A stretch of DNA of 64,000 bases from Streptomyces sp. HUAS 15-9 (GCF_025642155.1 NZ_CP106798.1:4278001-4342000); one strand, 5' to 3'. Positions 44,266 to 54,076 are shown, numbered from the stretch's first letter. Numbers and translations are program-made. The notes: generated by a model not told the origin, from the sequence alone.

Positions 44266-45000
44266 ATGAAGGCTTCTCGTATCGCCGCGGCCGCCGCCGT
44301 CGCCGGCTCGGCCGTCCTCGCCCTCTCCGCGCCCGCCTTCGCGCACGTCTCCGTGCAGCCCGAGGGCACCGCGGCCAAGGGCGGCTACGCGGTCGTCGAC
44401 TTCAAGGTCCCCAACGAGCGCGACGACGCCTCGACCACCAAGCTCGAGGTCAACTTCCCGGCGGACCACCCGCTGGCCTCCGTGATGCCGCAGCGCATCG
44501 ACGGCTGGACGGCAAAGGTCACCAAGTCCAAGCTGGACAAGCCGCTGGAGCTGCACGGCAAGAAGATCGACGAGGCCGTCACCAAGGTCACCTGGACCGC
44601 CGACGGCAAGGGCATCGAGCCCGGCTTCTTCCAGAAGTTCCCGCTCTCCCTGGGCACCCTGCCCGAGGACACCGACGAACTCCTCTTCAAGGCGGTCCAG
44701 ACGTACTCGAACAACGAGGTCGTGCGCTGGATCGAGGTGCAGCAGGACGGCCAGGAGGAGCCCGACAACCCGGCCCCCGTCCTCACCCTGTCCGCCGCCT
44801 CCGCCGATGAGCACGGGCACGGCTCCACGACCGCCCAGGACGCCTCCGACAAGAAGGCCGAGACCGCGGCCGCGTCGGACTCCGGCTCCTCCGGCGGCAG
44901 TGACACCACCGCACGCGTACTCGGCGTGACGGGCATCGTCGTCGGCGCGGCGGGAGTCGCGTACGGCGTGCTCGCCGGGCGCCGGCGGTCCGCCGCCTGA
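44266..45000 (+). CDS. YcnI-family copper-binding protein
   Basis: 244 residues from ATG 44266. The signal peptide ends at APAFA, exposing an N-terminal His (HVSVQPEG), the ligand of the mono-histidine copper site in YcnI-like (DUF1775) proteins. The conserved VVDFKVPNERDDASTTKLEV and RWIEVQ follow. A Gly/Ser/His-rich linker and a C-terminal membrane helix with GRRR anchor it outside the cell. It probably captures Cu(II) and passes it to the PCuAC, Sco or CopCD proteins encoded downstream. A strong hairpin separates it from the Sco gene. Confidence 0.9.
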   Translation: MKASRIAAAAAVAGSAVLALSAPAFAHVSVQPEGTAAKGGYAVVDFKVPNERDDASTTKLEVNFPADHPLASVMPQRIDGWTAKVTKSKLDKPLELHGKKIDEAVTKVTWTADGKGIEPGFFQKFPLSLGTLPEDTDELLFKAVQTYSNNEVVRWIEVQQDGQEEPDNPAPVLTLSAASADEHGHGSTTAQDASDKKAETAAASDSGSSGGSDTTARVLGVTGIVVGAAGVAYGVLAGRRRSAA

Positions 45001-45018
45001 CCCTGGTGCCCGCACCGC

Positions 45019-45059
45019 GCACCGGGGGTCGTGCGACTCTTGCGTACGACCCCCGGTGC
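45019..45059 (+). terminator. Terminator after ycnI-like gene
   Basis: GCACCGGGGGTCGT pairs fully with ACGACCCCCGGTGC (14 bp). The Sco gene 33 bases further on must have its own promoter or depend on read-through. Confidence 0.75.
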
Positions 45060-45092
45060 GCTCCGGAGCTCTCATATCTGGGACATTTTTCT

Positions 45093-45746
45093 ATGCGCAA
45101 GAAGACGTTCGCCGCGGCCGCGCTGCTCGCCGCCGCCACCCTGACCCTCTCCGCCTGCGGCAGCGGTGACGACGGCAAGTCGCCCATCGCCGTGGTCTCC
45201 GAGGAGTCCGGCTCGGCCAAGGCCGCCACCCTTCTCGACAAGCCGTTCGAGAAGCCTGACCTGGTCCTGACCGACACGCACGGCAAGAAGTACGACTTCC
45301 GCAAGGAGACCGAGGGCCGGCCGACGCTGGTCTACTTCGGCTACACGCACTGCCCCGACATCTGCCCGCTGACCATGAACAACGTCGCGGTCGCCAAGAA
45401 GTCGCTGTCCAAGGCGGAGCAGGCCGAACTGCGGGTCGTGTTCGTCACCACCGACCCGGCCCGCGACACGCCGTCCGAGCTCGGCAAGTGGCTCAAGGGC
45501 ATCGACCCCCAGTTCATCGGCCTGACCGGCGACTTCGCCACCATCCAGGCCGGCGCCCGCTCCCTCGGCATCTCCATCGAGCCGACGACGAAGGACAAGA
45601 AGGGCAAGATCGTCTCCGTCCACGGCACCCAGGTCATCGCCTTCTCGCCGAAGACCGACGGGGGTTACCTCCTCTACGGCGAGGACGCCACGGTCGACGA
45701 CTTCACCAAGGACCTGCCCAAGATCATCAAGGGAGCGAACCCGTGA
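45093..45746 (+). CDS. Sco1-family copper chaperone lipoprotein
   Basis: 217 residues from ATG 45093. Signal with lipobox LSAC. The thioredoxin-like fold has copper ligands CPDIC in YFGYTHCPDICPLTM and the distal His in SVHGTQVIAF. Sco proteins deliver copper to the CuA centre of cytochrome c oxidase; the S. lividans homologue also affects development. Its stop overlaps the PCuAC GTG as GTGA. Confidence 0.94.
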   Translation: MRKKTFAAAALLAAATLTLSACGSGDDGKSPIAVVSEESGSAKAATLLDKPFEKPDLVLTDTHGKKYDFRKETEGRPTLVYFGYTHCPDICPLTMNNVAVAKKSLSKAEQAELRVVFVTTDPARDTPSELGKWLKGIDPQFIGLTGDFATIQAGARSLGISIEPTTKDKKGKIVSVHGTQVIAFSPKTDGGYLLYGEDATVDDFTKDLPKIIKGANP

Positions 45747-46195
45747 GGCGTCTCGCCGTACCCGCCGCCGCGATGGCGGGCGCACTCGCCCTCGCGGGCT
45801 GCGGCGGAACCGACGACACGGCTGCGGAGCTGTCGGTCGGCGCCTCCTACATGCCCCAGCCGGTCTCCGCCGACATGGCCGCAGGCTTTCTGACGATAAC
45901 GAACAAGGGCGCCGCGAAGGACGAGCTGACCTCCGTCACCAGCGACGTCGCGGGCCGGGTCACCATGCACGACACCATGGGCGGCAGCATGCGGGAGGTC
46001 ACCTCCTTCGCCGTCCCGGCACACGGCCGGCTCGTGTTCAGGAGCGGTGGCAACCATCTGATGTTCGAGAAACTGAACCGCAGGCCGAAGCAGGGCGACA
46101 CGATCACGCTGAAGCTGAAGTTTGCCAAGTCCGGACCCCTCACCGTCGAGATGCCGGTGAAGTCCGCCACGTACAACCCGTCGACCGGACACTGA
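45743..46195 (+). CDS. PCu(A)C-type copper chaperone lipoprotein
   Basis: 150 residues. Lipobox ALAGC. The Cu(I) motif H-M-M-H-x-M is present: VTMHDTMGGSMREV, then AHGRLV and NHLMF. It extracts copper and hands it to Sco or directly to the oxidase. Translationally coupled to the Sco gene. It corresponds to the ECuC protein of S. lividans by motif and position. Confidence 0.92.
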   Translation: MRRLAVPAAAMAGALALAGCGGTDDTAAELSVGASYMPQPVSADMAAGFLTITNKGAAKDELTSVTSDVAGRVTMHDTMGGSMREVTSFAVPAHGRLVFRSGGNHLMFEKLNRRPKQGDTITLKLKFAKSGPLTVEMPVKSATYNPSTGH

Positions 46196-46208
46196 GGGAG
46201 GGACCACC

Positions 46209-48161
46209 TTGACCCGGACCATCGCCCCCCGCCTGCGGACCCTGGTGCTGCTGTTCCTGGCCGTCACCGGCGCGCTCCTCACCGGCGCCGGTCCGGCCTC
46301 CGCGCACGCCGCGCTGACCGGCAGCGATCCCGCGCAGGGGGTGGTGGTCGACAAGGCCCCCGACCAGGTCTCGCTCACCTTCTCCGAGAAGGTGGCGATG
46401 AACGACGACTCGCTGCGCGTCCTCGACCCCAAGGGCAAACGCGTCGACGCCGGCAAGCCGTCCAACCTGAGCGGCACGACCTACGCCGTGCAGCTCAAGA
46501 GCGGTCTGGGCAACGGCACGTACACCGTCACCTACCAAGTCGTCTCCGCGGACAGCCACCCCGTCGCCGGCGCCTACACCTTCTCCGTCGGCGCCCCGTC
46601 CCTGACCACCGTCTCCGTCGGCGACCAGACGGCGGGCGGCGGAGTCGTGGGCTGGCTGTACGGGTTCGGGCGGTACGTGTCGTACGCCGGCTACATCGTG
46701 CTGGTGGGCGGCGGCGCCTTCGTGCTCGCCTGCTGGCAGCGCGGCTCCGGGGTGCGTGCCCTGCAGCGGCTCGTCGTCGGCGGCTGGCTCGCGCTCACCT
46801 CGGCCACCCTGTGGCTGCTGCTCCTGCGCGGCTCCTACACCACCTCGGGGAAGTTTGGCGACGTCTTCGACCTGAGCCTGCTCGGCCAGGTGCTGCAGAC
46901 CAAGACCGGCGCAGCACTGGTCTCCCGGCTGCTGCTGCTCGCCGCGGCCGCGCTGTTCATCGCGGTGCTCTTCGGGGCCTATGCCCGCCCGTCTCCCACC
47001 ACCACCCTGAACGACGGCGCTGCGCGCCGGCACCCCGATTCAAGGGACGACGAGGAGAAGCGCGACCTGAGGTTCGGGCTCGCCGTCGGCGGGACCGTGG
47101 TCGCCGCCGGGCTGGCGGCGAGCTGGGCGATGGCCGAGCACGCCTCGACCGGGCTCCAGCCCGGCATCGCCATGCCCGCCGACGTGCTCCATCTGCTGGC
47201 GGTCGCCGCCTGGCTGGGCGGACTCGTCGCCCTGCTCGTCGCGCTCCACCGGGCGCCCGCCGACACACCCGTCGAGGCCGCCGCCGTACACCGCTTCTCC
47301 CGCCTCGCCTTCGGATCCGTGGCCGCACTGGTCGCCACCGGCATCTACCAGTCCTGGCGCCAGCTCGGCTCCTGGTCCGCGTTCACCGACACCCGGTACG
47401 GGCAGCTGCTGCTCGTCAAGATCGGGCTCGTCCTGCTGCTCGTCGGCATCGCGTGGATCTCGCGGCGCTGGACAGCACGGCTCACGGACACCGCGGCTAC
47501 CTCGGCCACCGCGGAGGAGGCCGAGGCGGAGCTGCCCGCCAAGGAGCACGTCACGGCACCGGCCACGGCCGGTGACTCCGAGCGTGCTGCCCAGCTCTCC
47601 CGGCAGCGGGCCGCCGTGGACGCCGCCCGGCAGAAGCGACTGCGGGACGCCGACCCCAACCGCTTCGGCCTGCGCCGCTCGGTGTTCGCGGAGGCGGGCG
47701 TGGCGGTCGTCCTGCTCGCCGTCACCACCCTGCTGACCCAGACCGAGCCGGGACGCACCGAGCAGGAGGCCAAGGCCGCCACGTCGTCGTCCGCCTCGTC
47801 CTCGTCGTCCTCGACCTCCGGGGCGCTGACCCTGGACATGCCGTTCGACACCGGCGGCAAGGACGGCAAAGGCGTCGTACGACTCGACCTCGACCCAGCG
47901 CGCGTGGGCGGCAACGACATGCACGTCTACGTACAGCGGCCCAACGGCCGGGCCTTCGACATCCCCGAGGTGAAGGTCGCCTTCACCCTGGAGGCCAAGA
48001 AGATCGGGCCCCTTCCCGTGACCCCCGACCACATCACCACCGGGCACTGGGCGGCGGAGGGAGTGCAGATCCCCATGGCCGGCGAATGGAAGATCGCCGT
48101 GACCGTGCGGACCTCCGACATCGACCAGACGACCGTCTCCAAGAACGCGCAGATCGGCTGA
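46209..48161 (+). CDS. CopC-CopD fusion copper importer
   Basis: 650 residues from a TTG start behind GGGAGGG, 13 bases after the PCuAC stop. After the signal peptide comes a CopC domain with N-terminal His (HAALTGSDPAQG, VSADSHPVAGAYTF), then at least eight membrane helices of CopD (YAGYIVLVGGGAFVLACW, LHLLAVAAWLGGLVALLVAL), a cytoplasmic charged loop and an external C-terminal domain (MPFDTGGKDGKGVVRLDLD). It probably moves copper into the cytoplasm. Coupled with the chaperones and dtpA in one operon. Confidence 0.92.
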   Translation: MTRTIAPRLRTLVLLFLAVTGALLTGAGPASAHAALTGSDPAQGVVVDKAPDQVSLTFSEKVAMNDDSLRVLDPKGKRVDAGKPSNLSGTTYAVQLKSGLGNGTYTVTYQVVSADSHPVAGAYTFSVGAPSLTTVSVGDQTAGGGVVGWLYGFGRYVSYAGYIVLVGGGAFVLACWQRGSGVRALQRLVVGGWLALTSATLWLLLLRGSYTTSGKFGDVFDLSLLGQVLQTKTGAALVSRLLLLAAAALFIAVLFGAYARPSPTTTLNDGAARRHPDSRDDEEKRDLRFGLAVGGTVVAAGLAASWAMAEHASTGLQPGIAMPADVLHLLAVAAWLGGLVALLVALHRAPADTPVEAAAVHRFSRLAFGSVAALVATGIYQSWRQLGSWSAFTDTRYGQLLLVKIGLVLLLVGIAWISRRWTARLTDTAATSATAEEAEAELPAKEHVTAPATAGDSERAAQLSRQRAAVDAARQKRLRDADPNRFGLRRSVFAEAGVAVVLLAVTTLLTQTEPGRTEQEAKAATSSSASSSSSSTSGALTLDMPFDTGGKDGKGVVRLDLDPARVGGNDMHVYVQRPNGRAFDIPEVKVAFTLEAKKIGPLPVTPDHITTGHWAAEGVQIPMAGEWKIAVTVRTSDIDQTTVSKNAQIG

Positions 48162-48169
48162 ACCGCACC

Positions 48170-49465
48170 ATGACCGACCAGTCCACCCCTTCCGAAGCGA
48201 TCGCCCCCGAAGAGGCCGTCCCGGAAAGCGGCGACCCCCGGGAGGGGATATCGCGGCGGACGCTGCTCGGCACCGCCGGTGCGACCGGGCTCGCGCTCGG
48301 CGCGGTGGGCGGGGCCGTGGGGTACGCGGCCGCACGCGCACCCGCCCAGGCCACCCCGCCGGCCTCGGTGGGCTCCGGCCGGGCGATGTTTCACGGGAAA
48401 CATCAGCCCGGCATCACCGAGGGCCTCCAGGCCAAGGGCCACCTCGTCGCCTTCGACCTCGCGGCGGGCGCGGGCCGCAAGGAGGCGGCCGCCCTGCTGC
48501 GCCGCTGGTCGGCGACGGCCGAGCGGCTGATGGCGGGCGAGGCGGCCGCACACGACGACACGTACGTGGCCCGGGACGCCGGTCCGTCGTCGCTGACGAT
48601 CACCTTCGGCTTCGGCAACAGCTTCTTCACCAGAACAGGGCTCGAAAAGCAGCGCCCGGTCTCCCTCGACCCGCTGCCGGACTTCTCCTCCGACCACCTC
48701 GACAAGGCGCGCAGCAACGGCGACCTGTGGGTGCAGATCGGCGCCGACGACGCCCTGGTCGCCTTCCATGCCCTGCGCGCGATCCAGAAGGAGGCGGGTG
48801 GCGCGGCCCGCCTCCGCTGGCAGATGAACGGCTTCAACCGCACCCCGGGCGCCACCGCCCACCCCATGACGGCCCGCAATCTGATGGGCCAGATCGACGG
48901 CACCCGCAATCCGAAGCCGGCGGACGCCGACTTCGACAAGCGGATCTTCGTCCCGGCGTCCGGCTCGAACGACCCGGCCTGGATGGCGAACGGCTCCTAC
49001 GCCGTCGTACGCCGTATCCGCATGCTCCTCGACGACTGGGAGAAGCTGTCGCTCAAGGCCCAGGAGGACGTCATCGGGCGCCGCAAGTCCGACGGGGCGC
49101 CGCTGTCCGGGGGCACCGAGACGACCGCGATGGACCTGGAGAAGGCCGACGCCCACGGCATCTACGTCGTTCCGGGCAATGCGCACGCCCGGATCACACG
49201 GCCCGACCAGAACGGGGGCGCGGCCATGCTGCGGCGCCCGTTCTCGTACCACGACGGCTTCGACACGGACGGGGTGCCCGACGCGGGGCTGCTCTTCGTG
49301 TGCTGGCAAGCCGATCCGCTGCGCGGCTTCGTGCCGGTGCAGCGCAAGCTCGACCGGGGCGACGCGCTGTCGAAGTACATCCGCCACGAGGCGAGCGGTC
49401 TGTTCGCCGTGCCGGGCGGGGCGGCGCGCGGAGAGTACGTCGGCCAGCGGCTGCTGGAGGGCTGA
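48170..49465 (+). CDS. dtpA: Tat-exported DyP-type heme peroxidase
   Basis: 431 residues from ATG 48170. A twin-arginine signal (SRRTLLGTAG plus hydrophobic core) exports the folded heme protein. The DyP signature GQIDGTRNP carries the catalytic Asp. His in GNAHARITRP is the probable proximal heme ligand, and an Arg-rich distal side follows. Position after the CopCD gene and before pheA and serS matches S. coelicolor/S. lividans dtpA, which works with copper trafficking and the GlxA oxidase in morphological development. The mature domain keeps all expected motifs. Confidence 0.95.
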   Translation: MTDQSTPSEAIAPEEAVPESGDPREGISRRTLLGTAGATGLALGAVGGAVGYAAARAPAQATPPASVGSGRAMFHGKHQPGITEGLQAKGHLVAFDLAAGAGRKEAAALLRRWSATAERLMAGEAAAHDDTYVARDAGPSSLTITFGFGNSFFTRTGLEKQRPVSLDPLPDFSSDHLDKARSNGDLWVQIGADDALVAFHALRAIQKEAGGAARLRWQMNGFNRTPGATAHPMTARNLMGQIDGTRNPKPADADFDKRIFVPASGSNDPAWMANGSYAVVRRIRMLLDDWEKLSLKAQEDVIGRRKSDGAPLSGGTETTAMDLEKADAHGIYVVPGNAHARITRPDQNGGAAMLRRPFSYHDGFDTDGVPDAGLLFVCWQADPLRGFVPVQRKLDRGDALSKYIRHEASGLFAVPGGAARGEYVGQRLLEG

Positions 49466-49544
49466 GCGCGCCCCGGTTCACTCAGGGGAGGGGCTGCCGT
49501 GAGACACGTGAGCCCCGTTTCCCCGAGGCCATTAGGGTGAGGAC

Positions 49545-50477
49545 ATGCCAGCGAGCTATGCGTATCTCGGCCCCGAGGGCACCTTCACTGAAGTGGCCCT
49601 GCGCACACTTCCGGAGGCGGCGACCCGGGAGCTGATCCCGTACGTTTCGGTGCAGTCCGCTCTCGACGCCGTGCGCGCCGGTGAGGCCGAGGCCGCGTTC
49701 GTGCCGATCGAGAACTCGGTCGAGGGCGGCATCACGACCACCCTCGACGAGCTGGTCGCGGGCGCGCCGCTGATGATCTACCGCGAGGTGCTGCTGTCGA
49801 TCACCTTCGCGCTGCTGGTCCGGCCCGGCACCAAGCTGTCCGAGGTCAAGACGGTCACCGCCCATCCGGCCGCCCAGCCGCAGGTCCGCAACTGGCTCAG
49901 GGCCAACCTCCCGGACGCCGTCTGGGAGTCGGCCGCCTCGAACGCCGACGGCGCCCGGCTGGTCCAGGAGGGCCGCTACGACGCCGCCTTCGCCGGTGAG
50001 TTCGCGGCCGCCCGGTACGGACTGGTGCCCCTCGAGACCGGGATCCACGACGCGGAGAACGCGCAGACCAGGTTCGTCCTGGTGGGCCGGCCGGCCCGGC
50101 CCGCGGCGCCGAGCGGCGCGGACAAGACCTCTGTCGTGCTGTGGCAGCGCGACGACCACCCCGGCGGGCTGCGCGACCTCCTCGGCGAGTTCGGCACCCG
50201 GGGCATCAACCTGATGCTGCTGCAGTCCCGGCCCACCGGCGCCGGTATCGGCAACTACTGCTTCTGCATCGACGCCGAGGGTCATATCTCCGACCGCAGG
50301 ATGGCCGAGGCCCTGATGGGGCTGAAGCGGATCTGTCTGCAGGTGCGGTTCCTCGGCTCGTACCCGCGGGCCGACATCAAGCCCGACGATGTCCGGCCCA
50401 CGCTGCCGGGGACGTCGGACGAGGAGTTCGTGGCGGCGGCGGACTGGGTGGCTCGGTGCCAGGACGGCCGCTTCTAG
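49545..50477 (+). CDS. pheA: Prephenate dehydratase
   Basis: 310 residues. It converts prephenate to phenylpyruvate, the step that commits to phenylalanine. The catalytic domain begins ASYAYLGPEGTFTE, with VPIENSVEGGITTT and the conserved TRF in AQTRFVLVGR. The C-terminal ACT domain (GGLRDLLGEFGTRGINLMLL, SRPTG) gives feedback control by phenylalanine. No chorismate mutase domain, as in other actinobacteria. Followed by 530 bases rich in DnaA boxes. Confidence 0.97.
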   Translation: MPASYAYLGPEGTFTEVALRTLPEAATRELIPYVSVQSALDAVRAGEAEAAFVPIENSVEGGITTTLDELVAGAPLMIYREVLLSITFALLVRPGTKLSEVKTVTAHPAAQPQVRNWLRANLPDAVWESAASNADGARLVQEGRYDAAFAGEFAAARYGLVPLETGIHDAENAQTRFVLVGRPARPAAPSGADKTSVVLWQRDDHPGGLRDLLGEFGTRGINLMLLQSRPTGAGIGNYCFCIDAEGHISDRRMAEALMGLKRICLQVRFLGSYPRADIKPDDVRPTLPGTSDEEFVAAADWVARCQDGRF

Positions 50478-50500
50478 CAAGTCCTACCTGCATACCTTCG

Positions 50501-50840
50501 TTGTCCACAGGAGTTATCCACAGGCCCTCTTCTCGACCTGGGGACAAGTCGACAACGAAGTGCCACTCAGTCGACAAATCGCCCTGCGGACCCCAGATGG
50601 GGCCACCGGCGCACAGGTCACCCTTCGTCCACTCGTTTCCTTTGGTTCATCTTTTGGGGCGACCACTTTCCACCCGAAAGTAGGTGTCAGGGCGGTTTGG
50701 GTGGGGAATTCTTCGGCCCGTCGAACGCTTCCGGAGTGATCAATTCCGAAATCCACAGACCTTCCGCACAGCCTGTGGATAACCCTTCCCGGAGTGTGGA
50801 CCCCTGTGGACAACCGAGCTTCCAAATCCCGCTTTCCACA
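50501..50840. promoter_or_regulatory. DnaA-box cluster between pheA and serS
   Basis: Perfect Streptomyces-type boxes are TTGTCCACA (50501), TTATCCACA (50514), TGTGGATAA (50774) and TGTGGACAA (50805). Near matches lie at 50539, 50795 and 50832. The 530-base intergenic space otherwise shows no gene. It may titrate DnaA or let DnaA regulate serS. It is not a recognisable oriC: no dnaA or dnaN neighbours are present. Confidence 0.7.
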
Positions 50841-51007
50841 AGGGAATCGAGTCAACACGACGCCCGCCGCTTGCCCCGTCCCAGGGAGTGAGACACTTTT
50901 CCTTGACACGCTCGGCAATTCGCTCATAACGGAACGTAAGCCGCGAATCGGAACCCGTTGGAATAGTGATTCGTGAGCGGCAACCCGGCACCGGTAGCCT
51001 TGAGCCC

Positions 51008-52285
51008 GTGATTGACCTTCGCCTGCTCCGTGAGGACCCCGACCGTGTGCGCGCGTCCCAGCGCGCCCGTGGAGAGGACGTCGCGCTCGTCGACGCCCTC
51101 CTGTCTGCCGACGAGCGGCGCAGGTCGTCCGGCGTCCGCTTCGACGAACTGCGCGCCGAGCAGAAGCAGCTCGGCAAGCTCATCCCCAAGGCCCCGGCGG
51201 ACGAGAAGGCCGAGCTGCTCAAGCGTGCCGAGCAGCTCAAGGCCGACGTCAAGGCCGCCGACGCCGAGCGCGACGCGGCCGACGCCGAGACCCAGGAGCT
51301 CGTGCTCAGGCTCGGCAACCTCGTCCACCCGGACGTGCCCGTCGGCGGCGAGGAGGACTTCGTCACGCGGGAGACGCACGGCACCATCCGCGACTTCGGC
51401 GCCGAGGGCTTCGAGCCCAAGGACCACCTGGAGCTCGGCCAGCTGCTCGGCGCGATCGACGTCGAGCGCGGCGCCAAGGTCTCCGGCTCGCGCTTCTACT
51501 TCCTCACCGGTGTCGGCGCCCTGCTGGAGCTGGCCCTGGTGAACGCGGCGATCGCCCAGGCGACGGCCGCGGGCTTCACGCCGATGCTGACCCCGGCCCT
51601 GGTCCGCCCCCAGTCCATGGCGGGCACCGGCTTCCTCGGCCAGGCGGCCCAGGACGTCTACCACCTCGACAAGGACGACCTGTACCTGGTCGGCACGTCC
51701 GAGGTGCCGCTGGCGGCCTACCACATGGACGAGATCATCGACGCGGACCGCCTCCCGCTGCGCTACGCCGGCTTCTCGCCGTGCTTCCGCCGCGAAGCCG
51801 GCTCGCACGGCAAGGACACCAAGGGCATCTTCCGCGTCCACCAGTTCGACAAGGTCGAGATGTTCTCCTACGTCGCTCCCGAGGAGTCGCAGGAGGAGCA
51901 CCAGCGCCTGCTGGAGTGGGAGAAGCAGTGGCTGACCTCGCTGGAGCTGCCGTTCCGCGTCATCGACGTGGCCACCGGTGACCTGGGCGCCTCGGCCTCC
52001 CGCAAGTTCGACTGCGAGGCGTGGATCCCGACGCAGGGCAAGTACCGCGAGCTGACGTCGACCTCGGACTGCACCGAGTTCCAGTCCCGCCGCCTGTCGA
52101 TCCGCGTCCGCGAGGGCAAGCAGGTCCGCCCGCTGGCGACGCTGAACGGCACGCTGTGCGCCGTACCGCGCACGATCGTGGCGATCCTGGAGAACCACCA
52201 GCAGGCCGACGGCTCCGTCCGGGTCCCCGAGGTGCTGCGCCCGTACCTGGGCGGCCGGGAGGTCCTGGAGCCGGTGGCCAAGTGA
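51008..52285 (+). CDS. serS: Seryl-tRNA synthetase
   Basis: 425 residues from GTG 51008. An N-terminal coiled-coil arm ([18 protein letters not shown]; long Lys/Ala/Glu helix near residues 40-95) binds the long variable arm of tRNA-Ser. The class II catalytic core follows: motif 2 [33 protein letters not shown], and motif 3 [16 protein letters not shown]. Charges all serine tRNAs, three intact genes of which lie in this window. Its stop overlaps the HAD gene start as GTGA. Confidence 0.97.
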   Translation: MIDLRLLREDPDRVRASQRARGEDVALVDALLSADERRRSSGVRFDELRAEQKQLGKLIPKAPADEKAELLKRAEQLKADVKAADAERDAADAETQELVLRLGNLVHPDVPVGGEEDFVTRETHGTIRDFGAEGFEPKDHLELGQLLGAIDVERGAKVSGSRFYFLTGVGALLELALVNAAIAQATAAGFTPMLTPALVRPQSMAGTGFLGQAAQDVYHLDKDDLYLVGTSEVPLAAYHMDEIIDADRLPLRYAGFSPCFRREAGSHGKDTKGIFRVHQFDKVEMFSYVAPEESQEEHQRLLEWEKQWLTSLELPFRVIDVATGDLGASASRKFDCEAWIPTQGKYRELTSTSDCTEFQSRRLSIRVREGKQVRPLATLNGTLCAVPRTIVAILENHQQADGSVRVPEVLRPYLGGREVLEPVAK

Positions 52286-53085
52286 GCGACGGCTTCCCGT
52301 ACGGGCTGGTCGCCACCGATCTCGACGGAACGCTCCTGCGCTCCGACGAGTCGATCTCACGGCGCACCCGTGACGCGCTCGCCGCGGCCACCGAGGCGGG
52401 CGCGGCGCACATCGTGGTCACGGGCCGCGCCGCCCCCTGGACCCGGCACGTCCTCGACGACCTCGGATACAGGGGCCTCGCCGTCTGCGGGCAGGGCGCG
52501 CAGGTGTACGACGCCGGCCAGCACCGTCTGCTGACCTCCGTCACCCTGGACCGCCAAGTGGCGGCGGTGGCCCTGGCCAAGATCGAGGCCGAGGTGGGCC
52601 CGCTGTTCCTCGCGGCGAGCCAGGACGGCCTCGACGGCAAGGTGCTGGTCGGCCCCGGGTACGCGGTCACCGGAAGGCTCCCGGCGACGCCGCTCACGGA
52701 CGCGTCCGCTCTCTGGGCCGCGCCGCTGAACAAGATCTACATCCAGCACCCCACCCTCTCGGACGACGAGCTGGCCGAGGCGTCCCGCCGGGCCGCGGGC
52801 GGCTTCGTCACGGTCGTCCTGTCGGGCGAGGGCATCGTGGAGCTGCTGCCGCTGGGCCTGTCCAAGGCGACGGGCCTCTCCCTGGCGGCCCGCCGCCTGG
52901 GTCTGAAGGCCACCGACACGATCGCCTTCGGCGACATGCCCAACGACATCCCGATGTTCACCTGGGCATCCCGGGGCGTCGCCATGGCCAACGCCCACGA
53001 GGAACTGAGGGCAGTGGCGAACGAGGTGACGTCATCCAACGAGGAGGACGGCATAGCCGTGGTACTGGAACGGTTGCTGAACTGA
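52282..53085 (+). CDS. HAD-superfamily phosphatase (Cof type)
   Basis: 267 residues, coupled to serS. HAD motifs: nucleophile DLDGTLL, HIVVTGR (motif II Thr), a catalytic Lys region [14 protein letters not shown] and metal-binding [10 protein letters not shown]. The C2 cap places it with Cof-type phosphatases that act on sugar phosphates or nucleotides. A close paralogue begins at 63.8 kb. Substrate unknown. Confidence 0.92.
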   Translation: MSDGFPYGLVATDLDGTLLRSDESISRRTRDALAAATEAGAAHIVVTGRAAPWTRHVLDDLGYRGLAVCGQGAQVYDAGQHRLLTSVTLDRQVAAVALAKIEAEVGPLFLAASQDGLDGKVLVGPGYAVTGRLPATPLTDASALWAAPLNKIYIQHPTLSDDELAEASRRAAGGFVTVVLSGEGIVELLPLGLSKATGLSLAARRLGLKATDTIAFGDMPNDIPMFTWASRGVAMANAHEELRAVANEVTSSNEEDGIAVVLERLLN

Positions 53086-53095
53086 CGCCAGCGAC

Positions 53096-53262
53096 TGCGG
53101 TCCCGACCACAGCGAGCAGTCGTTCCGACCGCCGTGGGCAGTCATCCCGACTGCCGTGGACAGTCATCCCACCGCTGTGGACAGTCGTCCCGACCACAGC
53201 GGGCAGTCGTTCCGACCGCCGCGGACAGTCGTCCCGACCGCTGTGGGCAGTCGTTCCGCAGG
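53096..53262. repeat. 22-bp minisatellite
   Basis: Seven units beginning CAGTCGTTCCGACCGC at 53117, 53139, 53161, 53182, 53204, 53226 and 53248 (21-22 bp spacing), with a degenerate unit before them. It starts right after the HAD stop and runs to a dispersed repeat copy. A related CAGTCGT unit sits beside the copy at 60.48 kb. Confidence 0.9.
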
Positions 53263-53268
53263 GCGAAT

Positions 53269-53306
53269 GGGGCCCCCGGCTCGAGCGAAGCCGAGAGTGG
53301 GGGAGG
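53269..53306. repeat. Dispersed hairpin repeat, copy 4
   Basis: GGGGCCCCCGGCTCGAGC, then GAAGCCGAGAGTGGGGGAGG. Directly follows the minisatellite. Confidence 0.85.
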
Positions 53307-53336
53307 GTGGGCACAGCCTGCAGCTCCGGGTGCCTT

Positions 53337-53386
53337 CTTGACGTACCCGAGCCCTGAAATCCTTGACGTACCCTGGCCCTGAAACT
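53337..53386. repeat. 25-bp direct repeat with TTGACG
   Basis: Two copies of CTTGACGTACCC-NN-GCCCTGAAA lie head to tail. TTGACG resembles a -35 box, but no gene follows on this strand before the reverse-strand tRNA. Confidence 0.7.
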
Positions 53387-53412
53387 CGACCAAGTCCCGG
53401 TGACAGCGTCTC

Positions 53413-53500
<88 letters not shown>

Positions 53501-53761
53501 GGGTGGGCGGCCCACGCGAGAGCGACATCGCGTGCTCGAAGCGGCCGCCCCGGGCAGTTCGCGGCTCCACGGAGAGGTAACGGCTACTCCGGAGTCCGCT
53601 GCGAACTGCCCTGTCGGGAGCTGGGCATACTGCCGTGCATGGGCATCGCCCGGCTCCTCTCCCAGATCGTGACGCCGGGTCCGTCCCGGCGGGTGGGGCA
53701 CAACCACTCTGCCCCGCCCCCGAGTTGGGCGCCACTGAATTAACCGGTGCGCGGAACCGCC

Positions 53762-53980
53762 CTACCGGCGGCGCCACCTGCGCCGACGTGACTTGCTGAA
53801 GAACCACCCCGCGGGCGGCTCGTCGGAGCGCCACGGCTGCGGCTCGGGCGACTCGGCACGCCAGCGGGCGGCGAGCATCCGGGCACGGGCGGACGGCTCG
53901 GACGGCTCGGCGGACCGTATGAAGTCCTCGTCGAAGACGACCCCGTCCCACTCGTCGTACGGCAGCGCCTCGTCAGCCAT
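53762..53980 (-). CDS. Small protein with EPSARARM motif
   Basis: 72 residues from ATG 53980, with GGGAGG upstream. An acidic N-terminus (DEWDGVVFDEDFIRSAE) is followed by SEPSARARMLAARWRAESPEPQPWRS and a very basic tail (SKSRRRRWRRR). The central motif is also found in the cytoplasmic part of the membrane protein at 18.2-19.3 kb, which suggests a shared binding partner. No membrane span here. Function unknown. Confidence 0.7.
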   Translation of the reverse strand: MADEALPYDEWDGVVFDEDFIRSAEPSEPSARARMLAARWRAESPEPQPWRSDEPPAGWFFSKSRRRRWRRR

Positions 53981-54076
53981 TCCCGTGCCTCCCAGCAGTG
54001 CATCCCCCGGATCCAGTGTGCCCGGACGGGGGGTGAAGCCCCCGTCAAGGCCGATGTGCCTGTTCCTCGCCTGCGC

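Noticed and set aside
50501..50840. Chromosomal origin of replication
   Set aside because: There is no dnaA, dnaN, recF, rpmH or parAB gene and too few boxes for a Streptomyces oriC.
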